Below are positions 38,563-47,454 of a DNA stretch of 64,000 nt, one piece after another. Position 1 is the stretch's first letter; the number at the start of each line of letters is the position of its first letter. The position numbers and the translations under genes are program-made. The stretch comes from Chondromyces crocatus (GTDB lineage Bacteria; Myxococcota_A; Polyangia; Polyangiales; Polyangiaceae), in assembly GCF_001189295.1 (NCBI RefSeq), contig NZ_CP012159.1, positions 2,370,001 to 2,434,000 on the forward strand. The letters run 5' to 3'. A model generated the notes under the pieces. The model had not been told where the DNA came from. It saw only the letters and a program-made list of their open reading frames with translations, and ran no database searches.

Positions 38563-39321
38563 TCACAGCGCCGTGCCACTCATCGCCTGAGCCAGCGCTC
38601 GATCGACGGAGCCAGGGCTGAAGCCGACGAGGATCTGACCGCGCACGTCGAGGATCGGGATGCTGCCGCCACGGCGATTCACCTTGGCGAGCTTCTCCTG
38701 CATCTCGGCTGCGGCCGCCGGGGTCTTCTCGATGTCTTTTTCGACCACGGTCACGCCCTTGCGGCGAAGGTAGTCGGCGGCATCGTGGCAGGGCCTGCAC
38801 CACGAGGCGCCGTAGATGATCACCGTCACGCCCTGCACCCCCGCGCCTGGTTGCACAGGGGCAGCGCCGGCCTGGGGTCCGGCGCTCGCTCGCGGGGGCG
38901 GCGAGGGAGGGGGAGGGGGCGCGAGCGCCGCGAGGTGGGCGGCGCGGCGCTTCTCGAGGAGGCCTTCCCACTCCCGCCGCGCCATGGTCTTCACCACGTA
39001 GCTGCCGCTCTCGCCCTTCTGGGTCAGATCGGCGACGTAGAACGTGTCGCGCGTGCCTTCCTCCCGGTCGGAAAGGATCACGCGCACCATCGGCTTTCCT
39101 TCGGCGGGCACGTCGGCCGGCTTCATGGTGACGTGGGTCTCGCCCTTGTCGTCGACCCAGGTGAGCAGGAGGTTCGGCGTGTCGTCCTGCAGCTCGATCT
39201 TCGGCAGCTCGGTCACGAGCGGCCGCGGAGACGTCCCGTCGTCCACCTTCTCGCTGCAGCCCAGGGTCCCCAGGCATGCCCCGAGCAAGAGCGAGATGGG
39301 CCACCCCCGACGAGAACTCAC
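38563..39321 (-). CDS. Lipoprotein with C-terminal glutaredoxin/thioredoxin-like domain
   Basis: 252 residues from GTG 39321, which overlaps the ABC-F stop as GTGA and so fixes the start. The N-terminal GWPISLLLGACLGTLGC is a lipoprotein signal. Residues about 30-125 form an unfamiliar domain (TWVDDKGETHVTMKPADV), followed by a Pro-rich linker with SPPPRASAG. The C-terminus, VTVIIYGASWCRPCHDAADY, carries a CxxC redox pair in a glutaredoxin-like fold (VPI-type cis-Pro region: SIPILDVRGQ, then GFSPGSVDRAL). It should act in the envelope as a thiol-disulfide protein. The overlap with an ABC-F gene suggests co-translation, but no functional link is known. Confidence 0.88.
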   Translation of the reverse strand: MSSRRGWPISLLLGACLGTLGCSEKVDDGTSPRPLVTELPKIELQDDTPNLLLTWVDDKGETHVTMKPADVPAEGKPMVRVILSDREEGTRDTFYVADLTQKGESGSYVVKTMARREWEGLLEKRRAAHLAALAPPPPPSPPPRASAGPQAGAAPVQPGAGVQGVTVIIYGASWCRPCHDAADYLRRKGVTVVEKDIEKTPAAAAEMQEKLAKVNRRGGSIPILDVRGQILVGFSPGSVDRALAQAMSGTAL

Positions 39322-41345
39322 CCCGCACCTCCCGACGTGCCGAGTTCCTCGCTGAGCGCCATCCACTCCGTCATTGCGGCGTCGACACGTCGGCTGAGCG
39401 CCTGCTCTTCGGACGCCTTCTTCGCCAGCTTCGCCCAGTCTCCACCTGGATCCTGCTTCAGTTCTTCGCGCAGCACCGCCAGGTCCGCCTCGCCCGTGGC
39501 GATCTGGGTCTCCAGCTCCTTGACCCGCTTGCGCTTGCGCTCCAGCGACCGGGCTGCTGCCTTGTCGGCCTCGAAGGCGCGCTTCCGGGCGGCGGGATCG
39601 TCGGGAGCTGGCTGCGCTGCGGCGGGACTGGGGCGTGTCGAGCTGCTCCGTCGCACGGCGCGTCCGCTCTTCGACTCGGGTCCTCGCCGCGCCGCTTCTT
39701 TCTCCTCGCGCTCTTGCTGCTCGGCCTCCGCCTCGGCGGCGGCGCGCCGATCGAGCGCCTCGATCCAGTCCTTGTAGCCACCCGGGTAGAGATCGACCTG
39801 CCCGTCGCGCACCGCCATGATCCGGGTCGTCACCCGCTCGAGGAAGCGTCGATCGTGGGACACGAGAACCACCGTCCCCTCGAACCCCACCAGCGCCTCT
39901 TCGAGGATCTCCGCTGCGGGGATGTCGAGGTGGTTGGTCGGCTCGTCGAGGAACAGCAGGTTGCGCGGCTCGAGGAGCAGCTTGCCGAGGGCGAGCCGGC
40001 TGCGCTCGCCACCCGAGAAACCCTGCACCCGGCGGAGCGCGTCGTCGCCGTAGAAGCGGAACCGCGCCAGGTACTGCCGCGCCACGTCCACGTTCATGTC
40101 GGGTCGCACGCTCCGGATCTCCTCGACCGCCGACTTGCCGGGGTCCAGGGAGCCGAGGTGCTGATCGAAGTAGCCCTCGTTCAGGTTCGTGCCACGCCGG
40201 ACCTCCCCTTGATCCTCGGGGCCGCCTTGCCCGGCGAGGATCTTGAGCAGGGTGGTCTTGCCCGTGCCGTTCGGTCCGACGAGGCCCAGGCGGTCCCCGC
40301 GGCGGAGCAGCATCTCCACCCCCGAGAAGAGCTGCCGCCCGCCTCGCGACGCGGCGACGTCGCGCACGTCGAGTACGATGTCCCCGGTGCGCGCTGCCGG
40401 CGCGAAGCGGAAGCTCACCTTCTCGGCGAGCGCCCACACGTCCTCGGGGCGGTCGAGCACGTCGAGCTTCTCCAGCATCTTGCGCCGGCTCTGTGCCTGC
40501 TTGGTCTTCTGGCCCGCGATGTTGCGGCGGATGAAGTCCTCGGTCTTGGAGATCATGTCCTGCTGCCGCTCGACCAGCTCCCGCTCGCGGGCGAGGTCTT
40601 CCTCGCGGGCCACGGCGTAGTCGCTGTACTTGAGGGGGTAGGTCCGGAAGCTCTTCGTGCCGAGTTCCATGGTGTGCGGACAGACCGCATCCATGAACGC
40701 GCGGTCGTGGCTCACGATGAGCATGGCGCTGTTCATCGCCACGAGATGCCGCTCCAGCCAGGCGATGGTCTCGATGTCCAGGTGGTTGGTCGGCTCGTCG
40801 AGCAAGAGCAGGTCCGGCTCCAGCGCGAGCACCACGCCGAGCTGGAGCCTGCCGCGCTCGCCGCCGGAGAGGCTTCCGACGGGCCGGTCCATGTCCTTCG
40901 GGCCGAACCCCAGGTGGCCGGCGATGATCTCCACGCGGCGCTCCAGATCGTCGCCCCCGGACAGGTGGTAGCGATCGGTGAGATCCGAAAGGCGCGCGAG
41001 GTCTGCCTCGCTACCGCTCGCTGCTGCGTGCTGGGCCTCGGTGAGCGCGTGGCGCAAGGCGAGCGCGTCGGCGAAGCCGGAGAGGAAGGCTTCCATCACC
41101 GTGCCCTCGGCCGTCAGCTCGTGCGACTGCCGGAAGAACGCGACCCGGACCCCCTTCCGGAGGACGACCGAGCCCTCGTCCGGGGGCATTTCCCGGCCGA
41201 CCAGCCGCATCAGCGTGGACTTTCCGGCGCCGTTCGGGGCGACCAGGGCAGCGCGCTGGCCCTGTTCGAGAGAGAAGGTGATGCCCTGGAAAAGACGTCG
41301 CGCGCCGTATCCGAAGCCGAGATCAGCCACCTGCAAGACGGTCAT
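39318..41345 (-). CDS. ABC-F family ATPase (Uup/EttA-like)
   Basis: 675 residues from ATG 41345. Two ABC domains in one chain with no transmembrane part: first P-loop APNGAGKST (36-44), signature LSGGERGRLQLG and Walker B LLLLDEPTNHLD; second P-loop GPNGTGKTT, signature FSGGERSRLALG and LLFLDEPTNHLD. The interdomain linker (VEIIAGH, then AREEDLARERELVERQQD, a helical pair) is the P-site tRNA-interacting motif of the family. A charged coiled-coil C-terminus (about 560-675) matches Uup/YfmR-type proteins. Such proteins act on ribosomes or on replication intermediates. Some protect ribosomes from antibiotics, but this one looks like the housekeeping kind. Confidence 0.95.
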   Translation of the reverse strand: MTVLQVADLGFGYGARRLFQGITFSLEQGQRAALVAPNGAGKSTLMRLVGREMPPDEGSVVLRKGVRVAFFRQSHELTAEGTVMEAFLSGFADALALRHALTEAQHAAASGSEADLARLSDLTDRYHLSGGDDLERRVEIIAGHLGFGPKDMDRPVGSLSGGERGRLQLGVVLALEPDLLLLDEPTNHLDIETIAWLERHLVAMNSAMLIVSHDRAFMDAVCPHTMELGTKSFRTYPLKYSDYAVAREEDLARERELVERQQDMISKTEDFIRRNIAGQKTKQAQSRRKMLEKLDVLDRPEDVWALAEKVSFRFAPAARTGDIVLDVRDVAASRGGRQLFSGVEMLLRRGDRLGLVGPNGTGKTTLLKILAGQGGPEDQGEVRRGTNLNEGYFDQHLGSLDPGKSAVEEIRSVRPDMNVDVARQYLARFRFYGDDALRRVQGFSGGERSRLALGKLLLEPRNLLFLDEPTNHLDIPAAEILEEALVGFEGTVVLVSHDRRFLERVTTRIMAVRDGQVDLYPGGYKDWIEALDRRAAAEAEAEQQEREEKEAARRGPESKSGRAVRRSSSTRPSPAAAQPAPDDPAARKRAFEADKAAARSLERKRKRVKELETQIATGEADLAVLREELKQDPGGDWAKLAKKASEEQALSRRVDAAMTEWMALSEELGTSGGAG

Positions 41346-41357
41346 GGCGGCGCAGTT

Positions 41358-42125
41358 CTAGCATGGCGTGCGTGGAGGCAAAGCGTCGGCCCGCAGCGCC
41401 GCCAGCCGTTCCGCGGCCTCTGCCATCCTCCGCGCTTCGCCGGCGCGGCGCGCCCTCCAGAGCAGGTTGTGCGGGGTGACCGTGGGGGCGACGAAGGGGA
41501 CCACCGTCGTCTCGTAGCCAGCCGCTTCCAGCCGCAGCGTCCGCTCGGCGTCGATCAGGCCCATCACCAGGCGACGCCGCACCTCCGCGTGCCGCGGCAC
41601 ACCGAGGGCGTCGAGCCGCGCTTCGGCCGTCGCCGAGAAGGGGACCGCGCCCGCGTAACAGCAGGGGACGAGGAAGAGCCAGCGCGCCTGCGCTCGAACC
41701 GCGGCGTCCAGCACCCGGTCGGACGCCTCGCCGCAGGCGTGCAGTGCCGTCACGACGTCGGGATCGGCGGGCCAGAGCGCGTGATCGCCAACATCTCCTT
41801 GTCGCACCGACACCGCCGGCCGGCCCGCGAGCTTCGGGATCGCGGACTCGCAGGCAGAGACCCGGGAAGCGTCCCGCTCTATCAGCACGACCTCTCTCGC
41901 CTCCAGCAGCTCCGCCGCGAGCAGGCCGACGTACGCCTTGCCCGCCGCCGCATCGACCAGCAACCGCCGACGGCCGGCGCGGGCGACTTCCCCGAGGAGC
42001 GCCGCCACCTCGACCGACTTCTTTCGGTCCTCCTTGCGGAGCGCCGTGCCTTCCGCGGCGATGAAGATCTCCTGGAGCCGGGCCTCCACGGTGGCCGGTG
42101 TGATGCGGGGAGGGCTGGATGTCAT
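41358..42125 (-). CDS. SAM-dependent methyltransferase-like protein
   Basis: 255 residues from ATG 42125 (MTSSPPRITPATVEARL); the frame is open further upstream, but that stretch overlaps the oppositely oriented permease gene. LLVDAAAGKAYVGLLAAELL is motif I of a class I methyltransferase, followed by REVVLIERDA with the ribose-binding Glu. TALHACGEASDRVL and WLFLVPCCYAG resemble the methyltransferase group with conserved HACG and PCCY motifs (PF13679-like). The substrate is unknown. It sits 12 bases upstream of the ABC-F gene on the same strand, so the two probably form an operon. Confidence 0.85.
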   Translation of the reverse strand: MTSSPPRITPATVEARLQEIFIAAEGTALRKEDRKKSVEVAALLGEVARAGRRRLLVDAAAGKAYVGLLAAELLEAREVVLIERDASRVSACESAIPKLAGRPAVSVRQGDVGDHALWPADPDVVTALHACGEASDRVLDAAVRAQARWLFLVPCCYAGAVPFSATAEARLDALGVPRHAEVRRRLVMGLIDAERTLRLEAAGYETTVVPFVAPTVTPHNLLWRARRAGEARRMAEAAERLAALRADALPPRTPC

Positions 42126-42398
42126 GGGCGGGGTCGCTGCCTGGACCGCCGGGCCCGTGGACGTCGGGCCACGCTCCAGCGGGAGATGGGCAGGATGCGC
42201 CGACCCGAGCGCGCCTGTCCAGGTGAGGGCGCCGAGCAGAGGGAGGGGAGGGCCCGGCGCTCGATACCAGCGATGATGATGGCGGAATCGGGGGCGCCCT
42301 GCTTCACGCGCGGCGAACTTCGTGAGCTTGACTCCCATGGGTCCTGGTGGCCGAAGCATGGCCGAGTCCCCGGGGTCCGGAGCAGAGGGAGAGCCTTC

Positions 42399-43529
42399 GT
42401 GAACCAAGAGCAGCCGGCGTCCGATACCCGCCCGCCGAGCGCCGTGTCGACGACCGCGACCTCCGCCCGAGCCCAGGTCGCGCTGGCCATCGTCGCCGTC
42501 ATCGCGCTCGCACTCTGGGTGCTCGGCGCCCTCTCCAGCATCTTCCTCCTGGTCTTCGCCAGCGCGCTCCTGGCCGTCTTCCTCACCACGCTGCGGGGAT
42601 GGATCAGCCGTCACACGCCCCTCTCCGAGACGATCTCGCTCGCTCTCGTCCTGCTCCTCCTCGCGGGCATCCTCGGCCTGGGGAGCTGGCTGCTCGCGTC
42701 CACCATCGCCGCGCAGGTCGAGGAACTCGCCGAGCGCCTCCCCAAGGCGACCGCGCGCCTCGGCGAGTACCTCGAGCGCTACACCTGGGGCCGTGAGCTG
42801 CTCGCCAACACCCCCGACTGGAACCTGCTCCGCTCCCGGCGGGTGCTGGAAGGCGCGACCCAGGTCGTCTCGACGACGATCGGAGCGGCCACGAGCTTCC
42901 TCGTGTTCCTCGTGCTCGGCATCTTCTTCGCGTTCGAGCCGGAACTCTACCGGCGTGGCCTCCTGCGCCTCTTTCCGCTGCGAAGGCGGGCCCGCGCGGC
43001 CGAGGTGTTCGACGAGCTCGGTCATGTCCTCGGCCGCTGGCTCCTCGGCAAGCTGGTCGGCATGACGGCCGTCGGCGTCGCCTTGTGGGTGGGGCTCATG
43101 CTCCTCGGCAACCCTCTCGCCCTCACCCTCGCGCTGCTCGCGGGGGTGATGAACTTCGTCCCGTACATCGGGCCGCTGCTCTCGATGATCCCCGCCGTCT
43201 TGCTCGCGCTGCTCGAAGGGCCGAGCCACGCCGGTTACGTCGTCGTGCTCTACCTCGTGGTGCAGAACCTGGAGGGGTACGTGCTCACGCCCCTCATCGA
43301 AAAGAAGACGGTCTCGCTCCCGCCCGCCCTCACCCTGTCCGGCCAGCTCGTCATGGGGCTCCTGTTCGGTGGCCTCGGCGTCGTGCTCGCCACACCGTTC
43401 TCGGCGGTCCTGGTCACCCTCACTCGGCGCGTCTACGTCCAGGACCTGCTGGGGGACGAGTCGGTCGACGAGCCAGCGCCAGCGCCCCTGCCAGGCATCC
43501 CTGAAGCGACCTCGATCCGCGAGGGGTGA
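42399..43529 (+). CDS. AI-2E family (PerM/YdiK-like) membrane transporter
   Basis: 376 residues from GTG 42399, with AGGGAGA upstream; the long open frame further left belongs to shadow sequence. About eight hydrophobic segments are evident: two at the N-terminus (ALAIVAVIALALWVL, ISLALVLLLLAGILGLGSWL), then an amphipathic region (EELAERLPKATARLGEYLE) typical of this family, and five or six more, including VMNFVPYIGPLLSMIPAVLL and GYVLTPLIEKKTVSLPPALT. These last two match the conserved PxxGP and LxPxxxxxxxxLxP blocks of the AI-2E transporter family. The substrate is uncertain despite the name; members include sodium/proton antiporters and signal exporters. It diverges from the methyltransferase. 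Confidence 0.92.
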   Translation: MNQEQPASDTRPPSAVSTTATSARAQVALAIVAVIALALWVLGALSSIFLLVFASALLAVFLTTLRGWISRHTPLSETISLALVLLLLAGILGLGSWLLASTIAAQVEELAERLPKATARLGEYLERYTWGRELLANTPDWNLLRSRRVLEGATQVVSTTIGAATSFLVFLVLGIFFAFEPELYRRGLLRLFPLRRRARAAEVFDELGHVLGRWLLGKLVGMTAVGVALWVGLMLLGNPLALTLALLAGVMNFVPYIGPLLSMIPAVLLALLEGPSHAGYVVVLYLVVQNLEGYVLTPLIEKKTVSLPPALTLSGQLVMGLLFGGLGVVLATPFSAVLVTLTRRVYVQDLLGDESVDEPAPAPLPGIPEATSIREG

Positions 43530-43635
43530 CCATGGCTGGTGTCCAGCGTTCACCCGCCCCTGGCGTTGCGGTGGACACGGGCCGGGCGAACCCGCCGGGG
43601 GTACGCTTCCGGACCTCCCCGCACCGAGAGCAGGC

Positions 43636-45447
43636 ATGACCGCGCGCATCGAAGACTACGCCCTCATCGGAGACACCCAGAGCGCTGCCCTCGTCGGTCG
43701 CGACGGCTCCATCGACTGGCTCTGCCTTCCCCGCTTCGACTCCGACGCTTGCTTCGCCGCCTTGCTCGGAGACGAGCGCCATGGCCGCTGGAAGATCGCC
43801 CCCCGCGACGCCGCTCACCGCGTCACACGCCGCTATCGTCCGGGGACCCTGGTGCTCGAGACGCTCTTCGAGACGGAGCACGGGACGGCGCGCCTCGTCG
43901 ACTGCATGCCGCCTCGCCAGCGTGATCCGGACCTGCTCCGGGTGGTCGAGGGCGTCTCCGGCACCGTCGTCCTGGCCATGGAGCTGAAGATCCGCTTCGG
44001 CTATGGCGCGACCCTCCCCTGGATCCGTCGTCAGGGCGCCAGCCTCACCGCGCTCGCGGGCCCCGACGCGCTCTCGTTGTATCTGGGGCGGGCAGGCATC
44101 ACCGTCACCTTCGATGACGCGGACGAGGCCGTTTTGCGTGCGGAGTTCACCCTTTCCGCAGGGGACCAGGTGCAGCTCGTCCTCGTGTGGCACCCGTCGA
44201 CCGAGCCTCCTCCCGCGGAACTCGACCCGCTCGCCGAGCTCTCCGCGACCGAGGCCTGGTGGTCCGAGTGGTCGGCGCAGTGCACCTACCGGGGCGAGTG
44301 GCGCGAGCACGTACTCCGCTCCTTGCTCACGCTCAAAGCCCTCACCTTCCTCCCGAGTGGCGGCATCGTCGCCGCCGCAACCACCTCGCTCCCCGAGCGG
44401 ATCGGCGGCGTGCGCAACTGGGACTACCGCTTCTGCTGGTTGAGGGACGCCACCTTCACCCTGCTCGCCCTCATGGAATCCGGCTACTACACCGAGGCCG
44501 AGGCCTGGTGTGCGTGGCTCCTGCGCGCCGTGGCGGGCCACCCGGCACAGTTCCAGATCATGTACGGCGTGCTGGGCGAGCGGCGCCTCACCGAGATCGA
44601 ACTCCCCTGGCTCCCCGGTTACGAAGGATCGTCCCCGGTCCGCATCGGCAACGCCGCGGTCGACCAGTTTCAGCTCGACGTCTTCGGCGAGGTGATGAAC
44701 TGCATCCACCACGCCCGCCGCTCGGGCATCCAGCTCGACAGCGAGGCCTGGGCCCTCCAGTGCGCCCTCCTCGAACACCTCGAGCACCGCTGGCAGGAGC
44801 CTGACGAAGGCATCTGGGAGGTCCGGGGGCCTCGACGCCACTTCACCCACTCCAAGGTCATGGCCTGGGTCGCGTTCGATCGCGCCATCCGCGACGCGCA
44901 GAGCTACGGCCTCCCGGGGCCCGTGGAGCGCTGGCAGGAGCTGCGCGCGCAGATCCACGCCGAGGTCTGCGCGCAAGGCTACGATCCGCGCGCCTGCACG
45001 TTCACCCAGTTCTATGGAACGGATGCCCTCGACGCGAGCTTGCTGATGATCCCCCTCGTGGGCTTTCTCCCTGCAAACGACCCGCGGGTCGTGGGCACGG
45101 TCGACGCCATCCAGCGCGGGCTCACCGACGACACCGGCCTCACTTTGCGCTACCTGCCCGCGCAGGAGACGGACGGCCTGCCTCCGGGAGAGGGGGCCTT
45201 CCTCGCGTGCACCGCCTGGCTGGCGGACTGTCTCTCGCTCCTGGGTCGACAGGACGAGGCACGCGGGCTCTTCGAGCGCCTGCTCTCGTTCCAGAACGAC
45301 GTCGGCCTGCTCAGCGAGGAGTACGACGTGAGGCACCAGCGCTTCCTGGGCAACTTCCCTCAAGCGCTGACCCACACCGCCCTGGTGAACACGGCCCGGA
45401 TCCTGTCTCGGCCTCACTCCGCCGTCGCGATCTGCGGCGGTCGTTGA
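43636..45447 (+). CDS. Glycoside hydrolase family 15 protein (glucoamylase/trehalase-like)
   Basis: 603 residues from ATG 43636. The N-terminal block IEDYALIGDTQSAALVGRDG is the usual beginning of bacterial GH15 proteins, followed by SIDWLCLPRFDSDACFAALL and a beta-sandwich domain to about residue 210. The (alpha/alpha)6 barrel begins near WREHVLRSLLTLKALTF and includes GGVRNWDYRFCWLRDATFTL, the conserved catalytic-face motif. AVDQFQLDVFGEVMNCIH and GIWEVRGPRRHFTHSK supply the second conserved acidic region (WE). No signal peptide, so it is presumably intracellular and acts on trehalose or alpha-glucans. It starts 106 bases after the permease gene on the same strand. Confidence 0.95.
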   Translation: MTARIEDYALIGDTQSAALVGRDGSIDWLCLPRFDSDACFAALLGDERHGRWKIAPRDAAHRVTRRYRPGTLVLETLFETEHGTARLVDCMPPRQRDPDLLRVVEGVSGTVVLAMELKIRFGYGATLPWIRRQGASLTALAGPDALSLYLGRAGITVTFDDADEAVLRAEFTLSAGDQVQLVLVWHPSTEPPPAELDPLAELSATEAWWSEWSAQCTYRGEWREHVLRSLLTLKALTFLPSGGIVAAATTSLPERIGGVRNWDYRFCWLRDATFTLLALMESGYYTEAEAWCAWLLRAVAGHPAQFQIMYGVLGERRLTEIELPWLPGYEGSSPVRIGNAAVDQFQLDVFGEVMNCIHHARRSGIQLDSEAWALQCALLEHLEHRWQEPDEGIWEVRGPRRHFTHSKVMAWVAFDRAIRDAQSYGLPGPVERWQELRAQIHAEVCAQGYDPRACTFTQFYGTDALDASLLMIPLVGFLPANDPRVVGTVDAIQRGLTDDTGLTLRYLPAQETDGLPPGEGAFLACTAWLADCLSLLGRQDEARGLFERLLSFQNDVGLLSEEYDVRHQRFLGNFPQALTHTALVNTARILSRPHSAVAICGGR

Positions 45448-45453
45448 CCCGCG

Positions 45454-46494
45454 TCAGCGCGCCTTCTTCGGCGTCTGTGCGCGGACTGCCCCCTTCTTTC
45501 CTGCAGGCGCTCGCCGAGCCTTCGCATCGCGCTCGACGTCGCCACGCTTTCCGGTGCCCTGCTGGCTCGTCGCCTCTTCCGGGCGGCCTGCGTCCGTCGC
45601 CTTCTCCTTGCCGCTCAGGAACGCCATCGCCTTCGTCACCTGCGCATCGGTCACCGTGTGTCCGGCCCGCGGTGCGCCCAGCGACGCCGAGGGCCACTTC
45701 AGCCGTTTCAGCAGGCTCGCGAGCGCCTGCTGATCACGGTGTGCCTTGTCCTTCCCACCCCAGGCCACGAAGATCGGTGCCCGCTGCTTCGTCCGCTGCC
45801 CTGCGAGTTCCAGGTACTTCGCGCCCGACCCGCCGGCGAACACCGCGTACCCGTCCACCGGCAGCTTGCCTCGCAGCGCCAGCGAGGTCGCGTAGTAGGC
45901 CCCGTTCGAGAACCCGAAGACGAAGACCCGCTCGAACCGACGCCCATCGCGCTGCTCCAGCGTCGCGCGCGCAGCATCCCACTGCGCGATCAGCGCATCC
46001 TCGTGGGCCTTCTGCATCGCGTCGGCCGTGGGCCAGGCCCACCACGACTCCATCCCCTTCGGCCCGATCCCTTGCCGCCCGTGGGGCATCAGCACCGTTG
46101 CCCCGTAGCGCGCCCCGATCCGTGCTGCGCCCCGCTGCTGCGCCCACTGCCAGCCCGAGTTCGGCGAGATCACCCCGTGCAGCGAGATCACCAGCGTGCG
46201 CGGACCCGAGGCCTCCCGCGTGGGAGAGAACACGCACACCTCGTCCGCGAGCTCCTCCAGCTCGGGCGCGCACCATCGCGCCGCCGCGTCGGTAGGGTTC
46301 GCGGTCGTGTCTGCGGGGCTCACGGGATCGCCTGGACTGGAGGAGGTCGTGGCGGTGGAGGCAGCCGTCGGCTCGACGTCACGCTCCTCGGATGAGGGCA
46401 GCTCATCCTCGCTGCCCCACGCGCTCCCGGGAGCCCAGAGCCCCGTCACGACTGCAACGAACGCCGCTCTGGCTACCCGCGAAGCCTCCGCCAT
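45454..46494 (-). CDS. Secreted alpha/beta hydrolase
   Basis: 346 residues from ATG 46494. The N-terminus has a signal peptide (ARAAFVAVVTGLWAPGSAWG) and a Thr/Ser/Asp-rich spacer. The hydrolase core shows ISLHGVISPNSGW (oxyanion strand), GFSNGAYYATSLALRG (nucleophile Ser in GxSxG), VAWGGKDKAH (acidic residue) and APRAGHTVTD (His). This is a complete triad with the layout of polyhydroxyalkanoate-depolymerase or dienelactone-hydrolase-like esterases. A basic C-terminal tail (RAPAGKKGAVRAQTPKKAR) is unusual. Convergent with GH15, only 6 bases apart. The substrate is unknown. Confidence 0.88.
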   Translation of the reverse strand: MAEASRVARAAFVAVVTGLWAPGSAWGSEDELPSSEERDVEPTAASTATTSSSPGDPVSPADTTANPTDAAARWCAPELEELADEVCVFSPTREASGPRTLVISLHGVISPNSGWQWAQQRGAARIGARYGATVLMPHGRQGIGPKGMESWWAWPTADAMQKAHEDALIAQWDAARATLEQRDGRRFERVFVFGFSNGAYYATSLALRGKLPVDGYAVFAGGSGAKYLELAGQRTKQRAPIFVAWGGKDKAHRDQQALASLLKRLKWPSASLGAPRAGHTVTDAQVTKAMAFLSGKEKATDAGRPEEATSQQGTGKRGDVERDAKARRAPAGKKGAVRAQTPKKAR

Positions 46495-46543
46495 CGCCCC
46501 GTCGTAGCACGCTCCTCCCGCGGGAGGCGCTTCGTGTGTTCGA

Positions 46544-47149
46544 CTACTTTTCCTCGCTGGGAACCGACTCGCCCCACGCACCGCCGAACGCGAAGTCGGA
46601 GAGCGGCTTGCGCTGACGCGGCGCCAGCTCCCGCTGCTTCAGATCCTCGGGCAGCGTCTCCGGATCGCCTGGATGACCGAGAGCGATCGCCGCGACCGCC
46701 TCGTGCCCTGCGGGGATCCGCAGCACCTCGCGCGCCTTGGCAGCGTCGAAGCCCGCCATCTGGTGCACCCGCAGCCCCACCGCGGTCGCCTCCACCGTCA
46801 GCAACGCGGTCGCTTGACCCACATCGTACCAGGCGTGCTGGTTCACCTTCTCGCCCTTCACGAAATGCGTGCGTGCCACCGAGATCATCAGCACGGCCGC
46901 GTGCTTCGCCCACACCTGGTTCTTCTCGACCAGGCAGCTCAGCAGCCGCGCGAAGGCTTCCGTGTCCTCACGGCGGGCGACGACGTAGGACCAGGGCTGT
47001 TCGTTGGCGCACGAAGGAGACCATCGCGCAGCCTCCAGCAGCGAGAGCAATTGCTCGGTCGACACCGACTCGGGTCCGAAGGCGCGGGGGCTGAAGCGCC
47101 GTACCAGCAGCTCGTGGATGGGATGGTCGGTCAGCGCGGGATTCTCCAT
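46544..47149 (-). CDS. Nitroreductase family protein
   Basis: 201 residues from ATG 47149 (MENPALTDHPIHELLVRRFS). RRFSPRAFGPESVSTEQL and ARWSPSCANEQPWSYVVAR are the FMN-binding N-terminal signature. QHAWYDVGQATALLTVEATAVGL lies in the middle, and AVAAIALGHPGDPETLP is the conserved C-terminal FMN contact before KPLSDF. This is the ordinary size of small NfsB-like or Acg-like nitroreductases. It would use NAD(P)H to reduce an unknown acceptor in the cytoplasm. Confidence 0.93.
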   Translation of the reverse strand: MENPALTDHPIHELLVRRFSPRAFGPESVSTEQLLSLLEAARWSPSCANEQPWSYVVARREDTEAFARLLSCLVEKNQVWAKHAAVLMISVARTHFVKGEKVNQHAWYDVGQATALLTVEATAVGLRVHQMAGFDAAKAREVLRIPAGHEAVAAIALGHPGDPETLPEDLKQRELAPRQRKPLSDFAFGGAWGESVPSEEK

Positions 47150-47201
47150 GCATGGCCATGTAGCACGCGCGCATGGAGGGGGGTGAAGCGTGGACCTCGA
47201 C

Positions 47202-47402
47202 TCACTGCTGGTCGCGCGACGCGCTCTGGTCCTCCCGGCTCTCGATGGGCGGCGGCGGTGGTGGCGGTGGTGGGGCAGCCACCGGTCCGAGGGCGGCAGA
47301 CCCCCAGACGAAGGCACGCAGCAACGACCTCAGCACGTCGAGCAAGCGACGGACGATGCTCCGCCTTGCCCTCGCGCGAGCGCGACGCATGAAACGAGAC
47401 AT
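47202..47402 (-). CDS. Small basic protein with Pro-rich tail
   Basis: 66 residues from ATG 47402, with AGGAGA six bases upstream. The N-terminus is strongly basic (MSRFMRRARARARRSIVRR), the middle is one amphipathic-hydrophobic segment (LLDVLRSLLRAFVWGSAALG) and the tail begins with about nine prolines. The good ribosome binding site and membrane-seeking shape argue that it is real. No family recognised. It could be a membrane-associated or antimicrobial-like peptide; that is speculation. Confidence 0.5.
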   Translation of the reverse strand: MSRFMRRARARARRSIVRRLLDVLRSLLRAFVWGSAALGPVAAPPPPPPPPPIESREDQSASRDQQ

Positions 47403-47454
47403 GGTTCTCTCCTGGCGATGTGAGCGAGCGAAAGCGCGACGTTCGCGTCCCGTC

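Noticed and set aside
39318-41345. Self-resistance gene for the NRPS product
   Set aside because: ABC-F proteins can protect ribosomes, but the coiled-coil C-terminus and the neighbours fit the housekeeping Uup/EttA group, and it is 17 kb from the NRPS.
39276-42398. A 1000-codon open stretch on the + strand running into the AI-2E permease
   Set aside because: It is antisense to the ABC-F, methyltransferase and glutaredoxin-like genes, has low-complexity composition without motifs, and the permease has its own GTG with a ribosome binding site at 42399.
45480-47150. Long + strand frames over the hydrolase and nitroreductase
   Set aside because: Composition is Arg/Pro/Ser low complexity antisense to genes with full catalytic motifs.
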